The notes under the pieces are model-generated. The model had not been told where the DNA came from and made no database searches. It saw only the letters and a program-made list of their open reading frames with translations. From Streptomyces sp. S465 (lineage in GTDB: Bacteria; Actinomycetota; Actinomycetes; Streptomycetales; Streptomycetaceae), in assembly GCF_026898115.1 (NCBI RefSeq), contig NZ_CP114036.1, positions 7,620,001-7,684,000 of the forward strand: a DNA stretch of 64,000 nt, in the 5' to 3' direction. Below, piece after piece: positions 41,249 through 49,923 of this stretch; position 1 is the first letter of the stretch, and each line of letters opens with the position of its first letter. Made by a program: the position numbers and the translations under genes.

Positions 41249-41779
41249 GTGCGATGGAAGAACCTCAGGGAGCAGACCGTGTACGAGAACCGATGGTTCC
41301 GGGTCAACCTCGCCGACGTCCGACTCCCCGACGGGCGTCATCTGGACCACTATCTGATCCGGCTCCGCCCCGTGGCCGTGGCCACCGCGGTGAACGCGGC
41401 GAACGAGGTGCTGCTGCTGTGGCGGCACCGGTTCATCACCGACGCCTGGGGCTGGGAGCTGGCCGCGGGCGTCGTCGAGGACGGTGAGGACATCGCCGAC
41501 GCCGCGGCCCGGGAGATGGAGGAGGAGACCGGCTGGCGCCCCGGCCCGCTGCGCCATCTGCTCTCCGTCGAGCCGTCCAACGGGCTCACCGACGCACGGC
41601 ACCACATCTACTGGGCCGAGGAGGCGTCGTACGTCGGACACCCGGAGGACGACTTCGAGTCGGACCGCCGTGAATGGGTGCCGCTGAAGGCGGTGCCCGA
41701 CCTGGTCGCCCGGGGTGAGGTGCCCGCGGCCAACATGGCGGCCGCGCTGCTGCTGCTGCACCACATCAGGCTCGGCTAG
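41249..41779 (+). CDS. NUDIX hydrolase
   Basis: A 176-residue NUDIX enzyme. The box G-x5-E-x7-R-E-x2-E-E-x-G is complete in AGVVEDGEDIADAAAREMEEETGW near residues 72-95. The flanking LIRLRPVAVATAVN and LLLWRHRFITDAWGWEL resemble ADP-ribose pyrophosphatases. It would cleave a nucleoside diphosphate linked to another group. GTG 41249 is chosen with AAGG about 10 nt upstream; in-frame ATG 41216 is an alternative adding 11 residues. It is 80 nt after the TPR regulator gene, possibly co-transcribed. Confidence 0.9.
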   Translation: MRWKNLREQTVYENRWFRVNLADVRLPDGRHLDHYLIRLRPVAVATAVNAANEVLLLWRHRFITDAWGWELAAGVVEDGEDIADAAAREMEEETGWRPGPLRHLLSVEPSNGLTDARHHIYWAEEASYVGHPEDDFESDRREWVPLKAVPDLVARGEVPAANMAAALLLLHHIRLG

Positions 41780-41823
41780 GCCGGACGGCGGGTACGGACC
41801 GGGTCCGGTGGCGCGGTGGCGCG

Positions 41824-42081
41824 CTAGTGTCCCGCCGCCTGCCATACCGCGAGGGCCAGGGCGGAGACCCCGGTCAGGGCGGCGATGGAGGGCAGCGGCC
41901 AGCGTCCGTGTTCCAGTGTCCGTATCCGTCCGCCCAGTTGGTTCACGTCCTCCTCGGCCTGCTCTCCTCGGTGGTCGAGCAGGGCGAGCCGGCCGTCGAC
42001 GCGGGTGAAGCCCACTTCGACGGTCCGGCGCAGTTCCGCGAGCTCCACGGCTAACGCGGCTTGCTCGGGCTCGGTGGTCAC
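41824..42081 (-). CDS. Small coiled-coil protein with C-terminal membrane anchor
   Basis: An 85-residue protein I do not recognise. The N-terminal ~55 residues are an amphipathic, probably coiled-coil helix (ALAVELAELRRTVEVGFTRVD, LALLDHRGEQAEEDVNQLGG). One hydrophobic segment (SIAALTGVSALALAVWQAAG) forms the C-terminus, so it should be tail-anchored with the coiled coil in the cytoplasm. GTG 42081 follows GGAAGGGGAT. The layout recalls small phage or actinobacterial DUF-type anchor proteins. Confidence 0.7.
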   Translation of the reverse strand: MTTEPEQAALAVELAELRRTVEVGFTRVDGRLALLDHRGEQAEEDVNQLGGRIRTLEHGRWPLPSIAALTGVSALALAVWQAAGH

Positions 42082-42213
42082 GGGTTGATCCCCTTCCGGA
42101 TGTAACGTCCGTGTGCAGTGGTGACGCTTCGAGTCAAGCGCATGCCCAGGTGGTGCGGGAGCGTGTGTGGGGATGGTGTGTGTGTCACCGGCGCACACCC
42201 CGTGCGAAAGGCG

Positions 42214-42245
42214 GGTACTCAGCGGGGTACTCCGCGTGGGTACTC
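42214..42245 (+). promoter_or_regulatory. Three GGTACTC direct repeats before the MgtC gene
   Basis: GGTACTC occurs at 42214, 42226 and 42239, spaced 12 and 13 nt apart, ending 22 nt before the mgtC-like start. Near-helical phasing suggests cooperative regulator binding. The regulator is unknown. Confidence 0.45.
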
Positions 42246-42266
42246 AACGGGGCAGAAGGGACGGAT

Positions 42267-43055
42267 GTGCGATTGATCGCCGCTGGGATGTGGGAATTCG
42301 GCGCCGACCAGGGACTGCGCCAGTTCGCCGAACTCGGCGTCGCCCTGGTGCTGTCCACCCTGATCGGGCTCGAGAGGGCGGTGCAGCAGAAGAGCGCCGG
42401 GCTGCGCACCCACACCCTGGTGGGCGTGGGCAGCGCGCTGTTCATGCAGGTGTCCCAGTACGGATTCGCCGATGTGCTGCTGCGGGACCACATCAGCCTG
42501 GACCCCTCCCGGGTGGCGGCGCAGGTCGTCTCCGGTATCGGCTTCATCGGCGGCGGCCTGATCTTCGTACGGCGGGACGCCGTCCGGGGGCTGACCACCG
42601 CGGCGACCATCTGGCTGACCTGTGCGGTCGGTATGGCCTGCGGCGGCGGGCTGGCCCTGCTGGCCACCGCGGCCACCGCGGCGCACTTCCTGGTGGTGCG
42701 CGGCTATCCGCTGCTCACCCGCCGGCTGCCGGCCCTGTGGTCGGCCGAACGGGTGGAGGTGCAGCTCTCCTACCGGGTGGGCGGAGGGGTGCTGCCCCGC
42801 GTCCTGGAGCTGTGCACGGCCGCCGGGTACCGGGTGGTGCGGGTCCGGGTGGACCGGGCGCCCTGGAAGGGCCGGGACCGCACCACCCGGGTCGTCCGGG
42901 CCGAGGAGGAGGCCCGGCCCGCCGATACGGGCGTCGCCGAGGTACTGCTGGCCCTCGAGGGCACCGGGGACATCCTCCGTCTGGTCGGGCAGATCTCCGA
43001 ACTGGACGGCGTGCTCGGCGCCGACGCGGGCCACGACCTGGACGGCTCGGAGTGA
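42267..43055 (+). CDS. MgtC/SapB-family membrane protein
   Basis: A 262-residue protein. The N-terminal MgtC domain has about four or five helices: LGVALVLSTLIGLERA, LRTHTLVGVGSALFM, VSGIGFIGGGLIF and LTTAATIWLTCAVGMACGGG, matching the family hallmarks. The C-terminal ~90 residues are a soluble ACT-like domain (VEVQLSYRVGGGVLPRVLELC ... LLALEGTGDILRLVGQISELDGV). MgtC proteins are linked to low-magnesium survival and to control of ATP synthase in pathogens. GTG 42267 follows AGAAGGGA. Confidence 0.9.
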   Translation: MRLIAAGMWEFGADQGLRQFAELGVALVLSTLIGLERAVQQKSAGLRTHTLVGVGSALFMQVSQYGFADVLLRDHISLDPSRVAAQVVSGIGFIGGGLIFVRRDAVRGLTTAATIWLTCAVGMACGGGLALLATAATAAHFLVVRGYPLLTRRLPALWSAERVEVQLSYRVGGGVLPRVLELCTAAGYRVVRVRVDRAPWKGRDRTTRVVRAEEEARPADTGVAEVLLALEGTGDILRLVGQISELDGVLGADAGHDLDGSE

Positions 43056-43140
43056 CGCCGTACCGCCACGGGCGCCCGAGCGCCCACCGTGCGGTCCACC
43101 GCACGGCCCGGCGCGGCGGCCGCCGGTTCAGCCCGCCGGT

Positions 43141-44052
43141 TCAGAGCGCCCGCGCCCGCAGACGGCGCAGCATCCGCGCGTCGTCGAACCCCACCTCGCG
43201 CGCCGCGGCCTCCACCGTCGACCCCTGGCCGATCAGGTGCTCGGCGCGCTCCAGCCGCAGCGCCTGCTGATAGCGCAGCGGGGTGAGCCCGCCGGTGGCG
43301 CGGGTGAACAGCCGGGTGAGGGTGCGTTCGCTGACCTGCGCCGTAAGGGCCAGATACGTCAGCGACAGCGGTTCGGCGAACCGCGTGTCGATGAGGTCCT
43401 GGACCCGGTGGACCACGTCGTCCGGATGGGAGCGGTGCCGCAGCATGACGCCGGCCTGCGGCTCATGGCCGTTGCGGCGGGCGAAGACGACCATGTTCCG
43501 GGCCACCCGGGCGGCGAGCGCCGGCCCGTGCCGGACCGCCAGCAGATGCAGCGCCAGATCGATCCCACTGGCGATGCCCGCCGAGGTCACCACCCGCTCG
43601 TCGGCGGTGAACAGCACATCCCGTACCACCGTCGCCCGGGGATGCCGGGCCGCCAGCTCGTCCTGGAGCTCATGGTGGGTGGTGCACCGGCGCCCGTCCA
43701 GCAGTCCCGCCCGGCCCAGCGCCAGCGCCCCGGCGCAGACGCCGGCCACGGTGCCCCCGGCCGCGTGGTGGGCGCCCAGCCGCTCCAGCGCGTGCGGACC
43801 GGGTTCCGGCCCGTCGTGCGGCGGCGACGACCGCCAGCCCGGCACCACGACCAGGTCGTCCGGGCCCGTCGCGGGCCACCGGGTGCGCGCGTTCAGCGTC
43901 AGACCCTGGGCGCTGGGCACCAGCTCCCGCTCGGCCACGTACGTGAGCTCATACGGCTGCCCGAGGTCCCGCGCCGTGTCGAACACCTGGGCCGGTCCGG
44001 ACAGGTCGAGCAGATGGACCCCGGGCACCAGGACGAACACCACCCGGCTCAT
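43141..44052 (-). CDS. GlxA-type AraC-family regulator
   Basis: A 303-residue regulator with an N-terminal DJ-1/PfpI-like domain (VVFVLVPGVHLLDLSGPAQVF; GGTVAGVCAGALALGRAGLLDG with the elbow Cys; VTSAGIASGIDLALHLL) and a C-terminal AraC double helix-turn-helix (LALTAQVSERTLTRLF, A-R-E-V-G-F-D-D). The ATG (44052) overlaps the stop of the upstream isochorismatase-like gene by 4 nt, so both are coupled. It probably controls that enzyme gene. The C-terminus ends soon after the second helix-turn-helix. Confidence 0.9.
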   Translation of the reverse strand: MSRVVFVLVPGVHLLDLSGPAQVFDTARDLGQPYELTYVAERELVPSAQGLTLNARTRWPATGPDDLVVVPGWRSSPPHDGPEPGPHALERLGAHHAAGGTVAGVCAGALALGRAGLLDGRRCTTHHELQDELAARHPRATVVRDVLFTADERVVTSAGIASGIDLALHLLAVRHGPALAARVARNMVVFARRNGHEPQAGVMLRHRSHPDDVVHRVQDLIDTRFAEPLSLTYLALTAQVSERTLTRLFTRATGGLTPLRYQQALRLERAEHLIGQGSTVEAAAREVGFDDARMLRRLRARAL

Positions 44053-44603
44053 GCCGCGGCCGCTCCCGCCGCCTCCGCCTCCAGCTCGGCCACCGTGGCG
44101 ATCCGGGCGAACCGGCCGCGCAGCACCGCCTCCGTGCGCTCGATGACCGCCTCGGCGCTCAGCTCGCCGATCGGATGGGTGGTGGTGGCGTCGGTGACGA
44201 ACACCACCCCGTACCCCAGGTCGCTGCCGACCCGGGTGGTGGTCTCCACGCACTGCTCGGTACGGATGCCGCAGACCACCAGCTCGCGCACGCCCGCCGT
44301 GGTCAGCAGCTGATGCAGGGGGGTGGTGGTGAAGGCGTTGTGGGAGGTCTTGTGGAGCACGGGCTCCCCCGGAGCGGGCCGCTCCAGCTCCGCCAGCAGG
44401 CGGACCTGACCCTGCTCCGGGTCGAACACGCCTTCGCTGCCGGGCTCGGTGTGCAGTACCCAGATCACCTGGTCCCCCTCGGCACGGGCGAGCCGTACCA
44501 GCCGGTTGACCGGGTCCGCGATCCGCGGATCGGCGATCTGCTCCCAGGACGGACGGGCGCGGAAGGATTCCTGGACATCGACAACGATCAGTGCTCGGTT
44601 CAT
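44049..44603 (-). CDS. Isochorismatase-family cysteine hydrolase
   Basis: A 184-residue cysteine hydrolase: LIVVDVQESF with the catalytic Asp near residue 9, VLHKTSHNAF with the Lys, and VVCGIRTEQCVETTTR with the nucleophile Cys. The family includes nicotinamidases and isochorismatases; the exact amide or ether substrate is not clear. ATG 44603 has no strong ribosome site. It is the first gene of a two-gene unit with the overlapping GlxA-type regulator. The C-terminal Ala/Glu tail is low complexity. Confidence 0.9.
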   Translation of the reverse strand: MNRALIVVDVQESFRARPSWEQIADPRIADPVNRLVRLARAEGDQVIWVLHTEPGSEGVFDPEQGQVRLLAELERPAPGEPVLHKTSHNAFTTTPLHQLLTTAGVRELVVCGIRTEQCVETTTRVGSDLGYGVVFVTDATTTHPIGELSAEAVIERTEAVLRGRFARIATVAELEAEAAGAAAA

Positions 44604-44711
44604 GGGAAACAGTCTGAATCAGGGTGAAAGCCCACTGCCAGGCACGATCGGGGCCGGTGGCGGAACGATCCGGTCAGGGCGGCCGTCCGGGGAGCGGACC
44701 CGGCGGGGCCC

Positions 44712-45569
44712 TCAGTAGGTGTAGAAGCCCGAGCCCGTCTTGCGGCCCATCCGGCCCGCGTCCACCATCCGCAGCAGCAGTGGGGGAGCGGCGTACAGCG
44801 GCTCCTTGTACTCGGCGTACATCGAGTCGGCGATCGCCGTGATGGTGTCCAGACCGATCAGATCGGCCAGCTTCAGCGGGCCCATCGGATGGGCGCAGCC
44901 CAGCTCCATACCGTTGTCGATGTCCTCGCGGCTGGCGATCCCGGACTCGAACATCCGGATGGCGGACAGCAGATACGGGATGAGCAGCGCGTTGACCACG
45001 AACCCCGCGCGGTCCTGGGCGCGGATGGCGTGTTTGCCGAGGATGTCGTGGACCAGCGCCTCGGAGCGCTTGATGGTCTCGTCACCGGTGGTGAGCGCCG
45101 GGATCAGCTCCACCAGGGCCTGCACCGGCGCCGGGTTGAAGAAGTGGATGCCGATCACCTGATCGGGGCGGGAGGTGGCGACGGCCAGCTTGACCAGCGG
45201 GATGGAGGAGGTGTTGGAGGCGAGGATGGCGTCCGGGCGGGTCACCACCTGGTCGAGCACCTGGAAGATCTCCGTCTTGACCTGCTCGTTCTCGACGACT
45301 GCCTCGATCACCAGATCGCGGTCGGCGAACTCCCCCAGATCGGTGGTGAAGCTCAGCCGGTCCAGCGTCGCGTCGCGCTGCTCCTCGGTGATCTTGCCGC
45401 GCTCCGCGGCCTTCCCGAGGGAGTTGGTCAGCCGGGTACGCCCTATTTCCAGGGCCTCGCCCGTGGTCTCCGCGACCATCACGTCCAGGCCCGAACGTGC
45501 GCACACCTCCGCGATGCCGGCACCCATCTGGCCACAGCCCACCACTCCGACGCGTTCGATGTCGGTCAC
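44712..45569 (-). CDS. 3-hydroxybutyryl-CoA dehydrogenase
   Basis: A 285-residue 3-hydroxyacyl-CoA dehydrogenase. The Rossmann motif GVVGCGQMGAGIAEV opens the protein; LASNTSSIPL, IGIHFFNPAPVQALVELI (catalytic His) and GFVVNALLIPYL follow, with the C-terminal GRKTGSGFYTY. It interconverts 3-hydroxybutyryl-CoA and acetoacetyl-CoA with NAD(P). GTG 45569 begins the conserved stretch. The size equals the stand-alone FadB2/Hbd type rather than the fused FadB. It is alone in its transcription unit. Confidence 0.95.
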   Translation of the reverse strand: MTDIERVGVVGCGQMGAGIAEVCARSGLDVMVAETTGEALEIGRTRLTNSLGKAAERGKITEEQRDATLDRLSFTTDLGEFADRDLVIEAVVENEQVKTEIFQVLDQVVTRPDAILASNTSSIPLVKLAVATSRPDQVIGIHFFNPAPVQALVELIPALTTGDETIKRSEALVHDILGKHAIRAQDRAGFVVNALLIPYLLSAIRMFESGIASREDIDNGMELGCAHPMGPLKLADLIGLDTITAIADSMYAEYKEPLYAAPPLLLRMVDAGRMGRKTGSGFYTY

Positions 45570-45724
45570 ATCGTGCCTTTCGCTGATCCAGTCGTCCGTT
45601 GTGTCGTCCCCCCCTGCGCCCCAGACGTTACCCTCCGGTTATCGGCAAGGGGCGGGCCGGGGCCGGATTCCCGGCCGTGGCCCGCCCCCGCTCCCCGCTC
45701 CCGCACGGGGCTCTCACATCACCG

Positions 45725-48052
45725 TCACGAGATGTCGCCGCGCAGGATGCCACGGCCGTTGGTGGCCACGTAGACCCGTCCGTAGACGCGCGGGTCGCCG
45801 GTGATGGCGGCGCCCGTCCAGCCCCACTGGTGGGCGTCGTCGTTGATCCGGGTCCAGCTCGCCCCGGCGTCGGTGGAGCGGAAGATGCCGCGCACCCCGC
45901 CGATCTTCGCGCTGGTGTAGAGCGCCGGGTAGGAGGCGCCCGGTGCCGCCTTGCCGAAGCCGATGGTGTCCGCCTGCTGGACGCCGCTGAGCTTGGTGAA
46001 CGTGGCGCCGGAGTCCGTGGAGTGCCACAGCCCGTAGGCCCCGCCGGTGCTGCCGCCCGCGAGCCAGATGTCGCCCTCGGTGCCCGGCAGCGCCTTGAAC
46101 CGCACCGGGCCGTCGGCGGGCAGCCCGGAGGACGCCTTGGCGGTGAAGGTGGCGCCGCCGTCGGTGGAGACGTAGAAGACGCCCGCCTTGAAGCCGTAGA
46201 ACTTCTTGGGGTTCTTGCGGTCGGACTCCACGACCGCTCCGGCCGGGATACCGCTCGACGCCGACCAGGAGGTGCCGAAACCGGTGGTGTGGTAGACGGC
46301 CGAGGTGCCCTCCGGGGCCCAGACGAAACCGCTGCCGTCGGCCGCCGCGGCCACCGTGCCGCCGCCGGTGACCCCGGACGGCTCGCTGCCCTGCCACCAG
46401 TTGGCACCGTTGTCGGTCGAGAAGGCGATCCGCGGGGCGGAGTCGTTGTTGCCCACCCGGACCACGGTGTTCGGGCTGGTCTCGGCGTAGTCCAGGCTGG
46501 TGGTCGTGGTGAACGTGGGCGAGGTGTACATCTTCGCGGGCACCGTGTCCGGATCGGTGTGGCGGAAGCCCCCGATGTCACCGAGCGCGCTGAGCAGCGG
46601 GGCGCCGGTGGGCGGGCTGGCCAGGTCGTTGACCGCGGTCTCCTCCAGGCCCTTGACCATGGGCGTGATGGTGATTTTGCCGCCTGTGTCCCAGCTGGCG
46701 AGGTTCTCCGTGCCGTAGACCGTGGCCCCCGTGCCGTACATCATCCGGTTGGAGTCGAACGGGTCGATCTCCAGCGCCTCGGTCATCCAGCCCAGCTTCG
46801 GGGTCACTTCGGGCGGCGAGGGGTTGGTGCCGAAGGTCAGCCACGGGACGGACGAGACGTCCTGGGTGTAGCGGAAGGACCGGTTCGGGTAGCTGGTCCA
46901 GTCCCAGGCCCGGGTCCAGGTGGCGCCGGAGTCGGTGGAGCGGAAGATCTGGGTGTCCGGCCACCAGGAGCTGTACCCGGTCACCATCAGCGTGCCCGGT
47001 TTCTGCCGGTCCACCGTGAGCCCGCTGTAGCCGAAGTAGGTGTCGGCGTCGGTCATGGGGCTGATGTTCGTCCACTCGCCGGTCGCCGTGGCGTACCGCC
47101 ACACCTGGCCCTTCTCCCCGTCGTACGGGCCGCCCTTGTCGCTGGTGGTGAGGTACAGATAGCCGTTCTTCGCATCGAGGACGCCCTTGTGGGAGAGGTA
47201 GCCGGTGGGCTGCCCGGCCACCCGCGACCAGGTGGCGCCCGCGTCCGTCGAGCGGTAGACGGTGTTGTCCTTGTCGGCCACGCCCACGTAGACGGTCTTC
47301 GTGGCGCTGCCCGGGGAACCGGTGCGCTCGTCGAAGGTCACCCACACCACGCCCTGGTTGTCGCTCAGATAGCCGGTGGTGTCGCTCGCGTCCTGGACGT
47401 AGGTGCCGGGGTTGGGGAAGGCCGTCACCTTCGACCAGGTGACCCCGGAGTCGGTGGAGCGCCACAGCCCGTTGCCGCTCGGCGCGCCGAGGTAGAGCAC
47501 GCTGTTCTTGTTGGGGTCGACCGCCAGCCGTTCCCCCATGCCGCGGCCGGGCATGTTGCCGCCGAGCTTGAAGGGGAGGGTGGTGGACTGCCAGCTGGCG
47601 CCGCGGTCGGCGGAGCGCAGGATCGCGCCGTTGCCCGGGTCCCAGCTGTTGGTGTACGTACCGGCCGCCACATAGACCTTGTCGGGGTCCACCGAGTCGC
47701 TGGCCAGGCTCACCACCCCGGTCCAGCCCCAGTGGTCCCAGTCCAGCGAGTCCAGCAGCGGCACCCACCGCTTGCCGGACTGGTCCCAGCGGTACGCCCC
47801 GCCGATGTCGGTGCGGGCGTAGGCGAGGTTCTTCTCCTTGCGGTTGAAGATGATGCCGGGGACGAAGCCGCCGCCGTCCACCCGGACGTTGCGCCAGGTG
47901 TAGGCGTCGGCCTGGGCCGCGCCCCGGTCGGAGGTGCCGGGGGCCGCGTCGGGGCGGGCCGCCGCGGGGGAGGCGGCCGCGGTGAGCAATCCGCCGACGA
48001 GCGCCAGCGCGGCCATGAGCGCGCCGATCGGTCTTCTGCCTTTGCTGCGCAC
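45725..48052 (-). CDS. Secreted GH74 xyloglucanase
   Basis: A 775-residue secreted enzyme. A signal peptide (ALMAALALVGGLLTAAASPAAA) precedes the tandem seven-bladed propellers of family 74, with many Asp-box/BNR repeats (STDSGATW, SADRGASW, STDGGATF). The two catalytic aspartates are in ARTDIGGAYRWD and LGDIGGFRH. It cuts the glucan backbone of xyloglucan. Unlike many actinobacterial relatives there is no cellulose-binding module after the catalytic domain. GTG 48052 follows GAGAGGAAG. The CebR box 60 nt upstream indicates cello-oligosaccharide induction. Confidence 0.93.
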   Translation of the reverse strand: MRSKGRRPIGALMAALALVGGLLTAAASPAAARPDAAPGTSDRGAAQADAYTWRNVRVDGGGFVPGIIFNRKEKNLAYARTDIGGAYRWDQSGKRWVPLLDSLDWDHWGWTGVVSLASDSVDPDKVYVAAGTYTNSWDPGNGAILRSADRGASWQSTTLPFKLGGNMPGRGMGERLAVDPNKNSVLYLGAPSGNGLWRSTDSGVTWSKVTAFPNPGTYVQDASDTTGYLSDNQGVVWVTFDERTGSPGSATKTVYVGVADKDNTVYRSTDAGATWSRVAGQPTGYLSHKGVLDAKNGYLYLTTSDKGGPYDGEKGQVWRYATATGEWTNISPMTDADTYFGYSGLTVDRQKPGTLMVTGYSSWWPDTQIFRSTDSGATWTRAWDWTSYPNRSFRYTQDVSSVPWLTFGTNPSPPEVTPKLGWMTEALEIDPFDSNRMMYGTGATVYGTENLASWDTGGKITITPMVKGLEETAVNDLASPPTGAPLLSALGDIGGFRHTDPDTVPAKMYTSPTFTTTTSLDYAETSPNTVVRVGNNDSAPRIAFSTDNGANWWQGSEPSGVTGGGTVAAAADGSGFVWAPEGTSAVYHTTGFGTSWSASSGIPAGAVVESDRKNPKKFYGFKAGVFYVSTDGGATFTAKASSGLPADGPVRFKALPGTEGDIWLAGGSTGGAYGLWHSTDSGATFTKLSGVQQADTIGFGKAAPGASYPALYTSAKIGGVRGIFRSTDAGASWTRINDDAHQWGWTGAAITGDPRVYGRVYVATNGRGILRGDIS

Positions 48053-48111
48053 GGGAACTTCCTCTCCGAACGTGGGGGTAGTGAGGCGTGCGGGCTGTGC
48101 GGGCGAAGATT

Positions 48112-48125
48112 TGGGAGCGCTCCCA
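48112..48125. promoter_or_regulatory. CebR operator of the xyloglucanase gene
   Basis: TGGGAGCGCTCCCA is the perfect 14-bp palindrome bound by the cello-oligosaccharide-responsive repressor CebR/CelR in Streptomyces and Thermobifida. It lies 60 nt before the GTG of the GH74 gene. The cebR gene is not in the window. Confidence 0.92.
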
Positions 48126-48367
48126 TGCGTGCGTCATCCGATGTTAGCGGCCGGATGGGCGCGCGAGAAGGGTGACGTCAAGTGGTCCTCAAGGGGTGTT
48201 GGGGGCCGGGCGCCCGGATGCGCGCCATGCATTGCCCGGCGCCCGCAAGGGCCCCATCATCAGCGGGAGTTGCCGCCGCATCAGGTCCTGTCGCCGTCAC
48301 GTCACGTCCGGCGCGACACCCGGCGCGGAGGCCGTCCACGGCACGAGGACCGAGGCGAGGAGTGAGC
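48126..48367. other. Divergent intergenic region between GH74 and GHL10 genes
   Basis: This 242-nt stretch holds the promoters of both divergent genes. Apart from the CebR box at its left edge I see only GC-rich sequence with GCCCGGCGCCCG-type words. It is unclear whether CebR also controls the GHL10 gene. Confidence 0.4.
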
Positions 48368-49600
48368 ATGGGTCGGATCACGCGCAGGAGTCTGACGGTC
48401 GCGGCCGCGGGGGCGCTGGCCGCGACCGTCACCGCGGGCGACGCGCTGGCGGACGGGCGGGGCGGTGGGCACCGGCCCGAGTTCCGCGGGATGTGGCTGG
48501 CCACCGTGGCCAACCGCGACTGGCCGTCCAGGCCCGGTCTCGGCGCCGCGGAGCAGCGGGCCGAACTGCTCGCCTTCCTCGACACCGCCGTGGACCGCAG
48601 GCTCAACGCGGTGGTCTTCCAGGTGCGGCCGACGGCGGACGCGCTGTGGCCCTCACCGTACGAGCCGTGGGCGGAGTGCCTCACCGGCGTCCAGGGCCGG
48701 GACCCGGGCTGGGACCCGCTGGGCACCGCCGTGCGCGAGGCGCACCGGCGCGGTCTGGAGCTGCACGCCTGGTTCAACCCGTACCGGATCGCGGGCCACA
48801 CCGACCCCTCCCGGCTGGTCCCCACCCATCCGGCCCGGGTGCACCCCGAGTGGGCCGTGCCGTATGGCGGGAAGCTCTATTACAACCCCGGGCTGCCCGA
48901 GGTCCGCCGGTTCGTCCAGGACGCCATGCTGGACGCGGTCGCGCGCTATGACATCGACGCCGTCCACTGGGACGACTACTTCTACCCCTATCCGGTGGCC
49001 GGCCAGGTCTTCGACGACGACGCGGCCTACGAGCGCCACGGCGCGGGCTTCCCGGACCGGGCGGCCTGGCGGCGGGACAACATCGACCGTCTGGTGCACG
49101 AGACGGCCGTACGCGTCAAGCGGCTGAGGCCGCGGGTGCGGTTCGGCATCAGCCCGTTCGCCGTCTGGCGCAACCAGGCCACCGACCCGCTCGGCTCCGC
49201 CACCACGGCAGGGGTGCAGACCTACGACGACCTCTACGCGGACACCCGCGGCTGGGTGCGGCGGGGGTGGCTCGACTACATCGTGCCGCAGGTCTACTGG
49301 AACATCGGTTTCACCGCCGCCGACTACGCTGTGCTCGTCCCCTGGTGGTCCCGGGTGGTGCGGGGCACCGGGGTGCGCCTCTACATCGGCGAGGCGCTCT
49401 ACAAGGCGGGCGATCCGGCGCAGCCCGCGCCCTGGCAGGACCCCGCGGAGCTGTCCCGGCACCTCACCTTCGACCGGGACTTTCCGCAGGTGCGCGGCAA
49501 TGTCTGGTTCTCGGCGAAGGAAGTGGCCGCCGACCGCAACGGCGCCATGGCGCGCGTGGTCGCCGACCACTATCCGTATCGGGTCCGTCCGCCCCGCTGA
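48368..49600 (+). CDS. GHL10/YngK-type glycoside hydrolase, secreted
   Basis: A 410-residue protein of the GHL10 (DUF187) family. A twin-arginine-type signal (I-T-R-R-S-L-T then AAAGALAATVTAGDALA) begins it. The (beta/alpha)8-type domain shows EFRGMWLATVANRDWPS, AVVFQVRPTADALWPS, LHAWFNPYRI, DAVHWDDYFYPYP and GISPFAVWRN. Members are thought to act on bacterial cell-wall or capsule glycans, but the reaction is not settled. ATG 48368 follows GAGGAG. It is divergent from the GH74 gene and may share its promoter region. Confidence 0.88.
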   Translation: MGRITRRSLTVAAAGALAATVTAGDALADGRGGGHRPEFRGMWLATVANRDWPSRPGLGAAEQRAELLAFLDTAVDRRLNAVVFQVRPTADALWPSPYEPWAECLTGVQGRDPGWDPLGTAVREAHRRGLELHAWFNPYRIAGHTDPSRLVPTHPARVHPEWAVPYGGKLYYNPGLPEVRRFVQDAMLDAVARYDIDAVHWDDYFYPYPVAGQVFDDDAAYERHGAGFPDRAAWRRDNIDRLVHETAVRVKRLRPRVRFGISPFAVWRNQATDPLGSATTAGVQTYDDLYADTRGWVRRGWLDYIVPQVYWNIGFTAADYAVLVPWWSRVVRGTGVRLYIGEALYKAGDPAQPAPWQDPAELSRHLTFDRDFPQVRGNVWFSAKEVAADRNGAMARVVADHYPYRVRPPR

Positions 49601-49624
49601 ACCGGGCCGTGGCCCGGGGGACGG

Positions 49625-49831
49625 CTACCGCCGGCCGGGTCCGGTGGCCAGGTGGCGGACGACCGAGTCGGGGCCGGGGGAGAACAGGCACTCGTGGCCG
49701 TCGTCCTCGTAGCGGATACGGTAGGGCGGCTCTCCGTGGTCCCCGAGCACTTCGATGATCTCCGCCACACGGTCGTGAATTCCGACAACCCTGCCGTGCA
49801 CCAGCAGCTTGTCGCCTACGGTCGCCTCCAT
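49625..49831 (-). CDS. DUF1918 protein
   Basis: A 68-residue protein of the DUF1918 family: VGDKLLVHGRVVGIHDRVAEIIEVLG, then PPYRIRYEDDGHECLFSPGPDSVVRH, an SH3-like small beta fold. The function is unknown, but the family is widespread in actinobacteria. ATG 49831 is preceded by GGAGGT at 10 nt. It converges with the GHL10 gene and lies downstream of the EamA gene, 92 nt apart. Confidence 0.92.
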   Translation of the reverse strand: MEATVGDKLLVHGRVVGIHDRVAEIIEVLGDHGEPPYRIRYEDDGHECLFSPGPDSVVRHLATGPGRR

Positions 49832-49923
49832 CTGCGTGACCTCCTGTCCGCCGGAGGGCAATGCGATCTGCCGAGGACAATGCGATCCCTGAGGCCAGTC
49901 TATGGCCGGTTGTCCTGGTTTGC

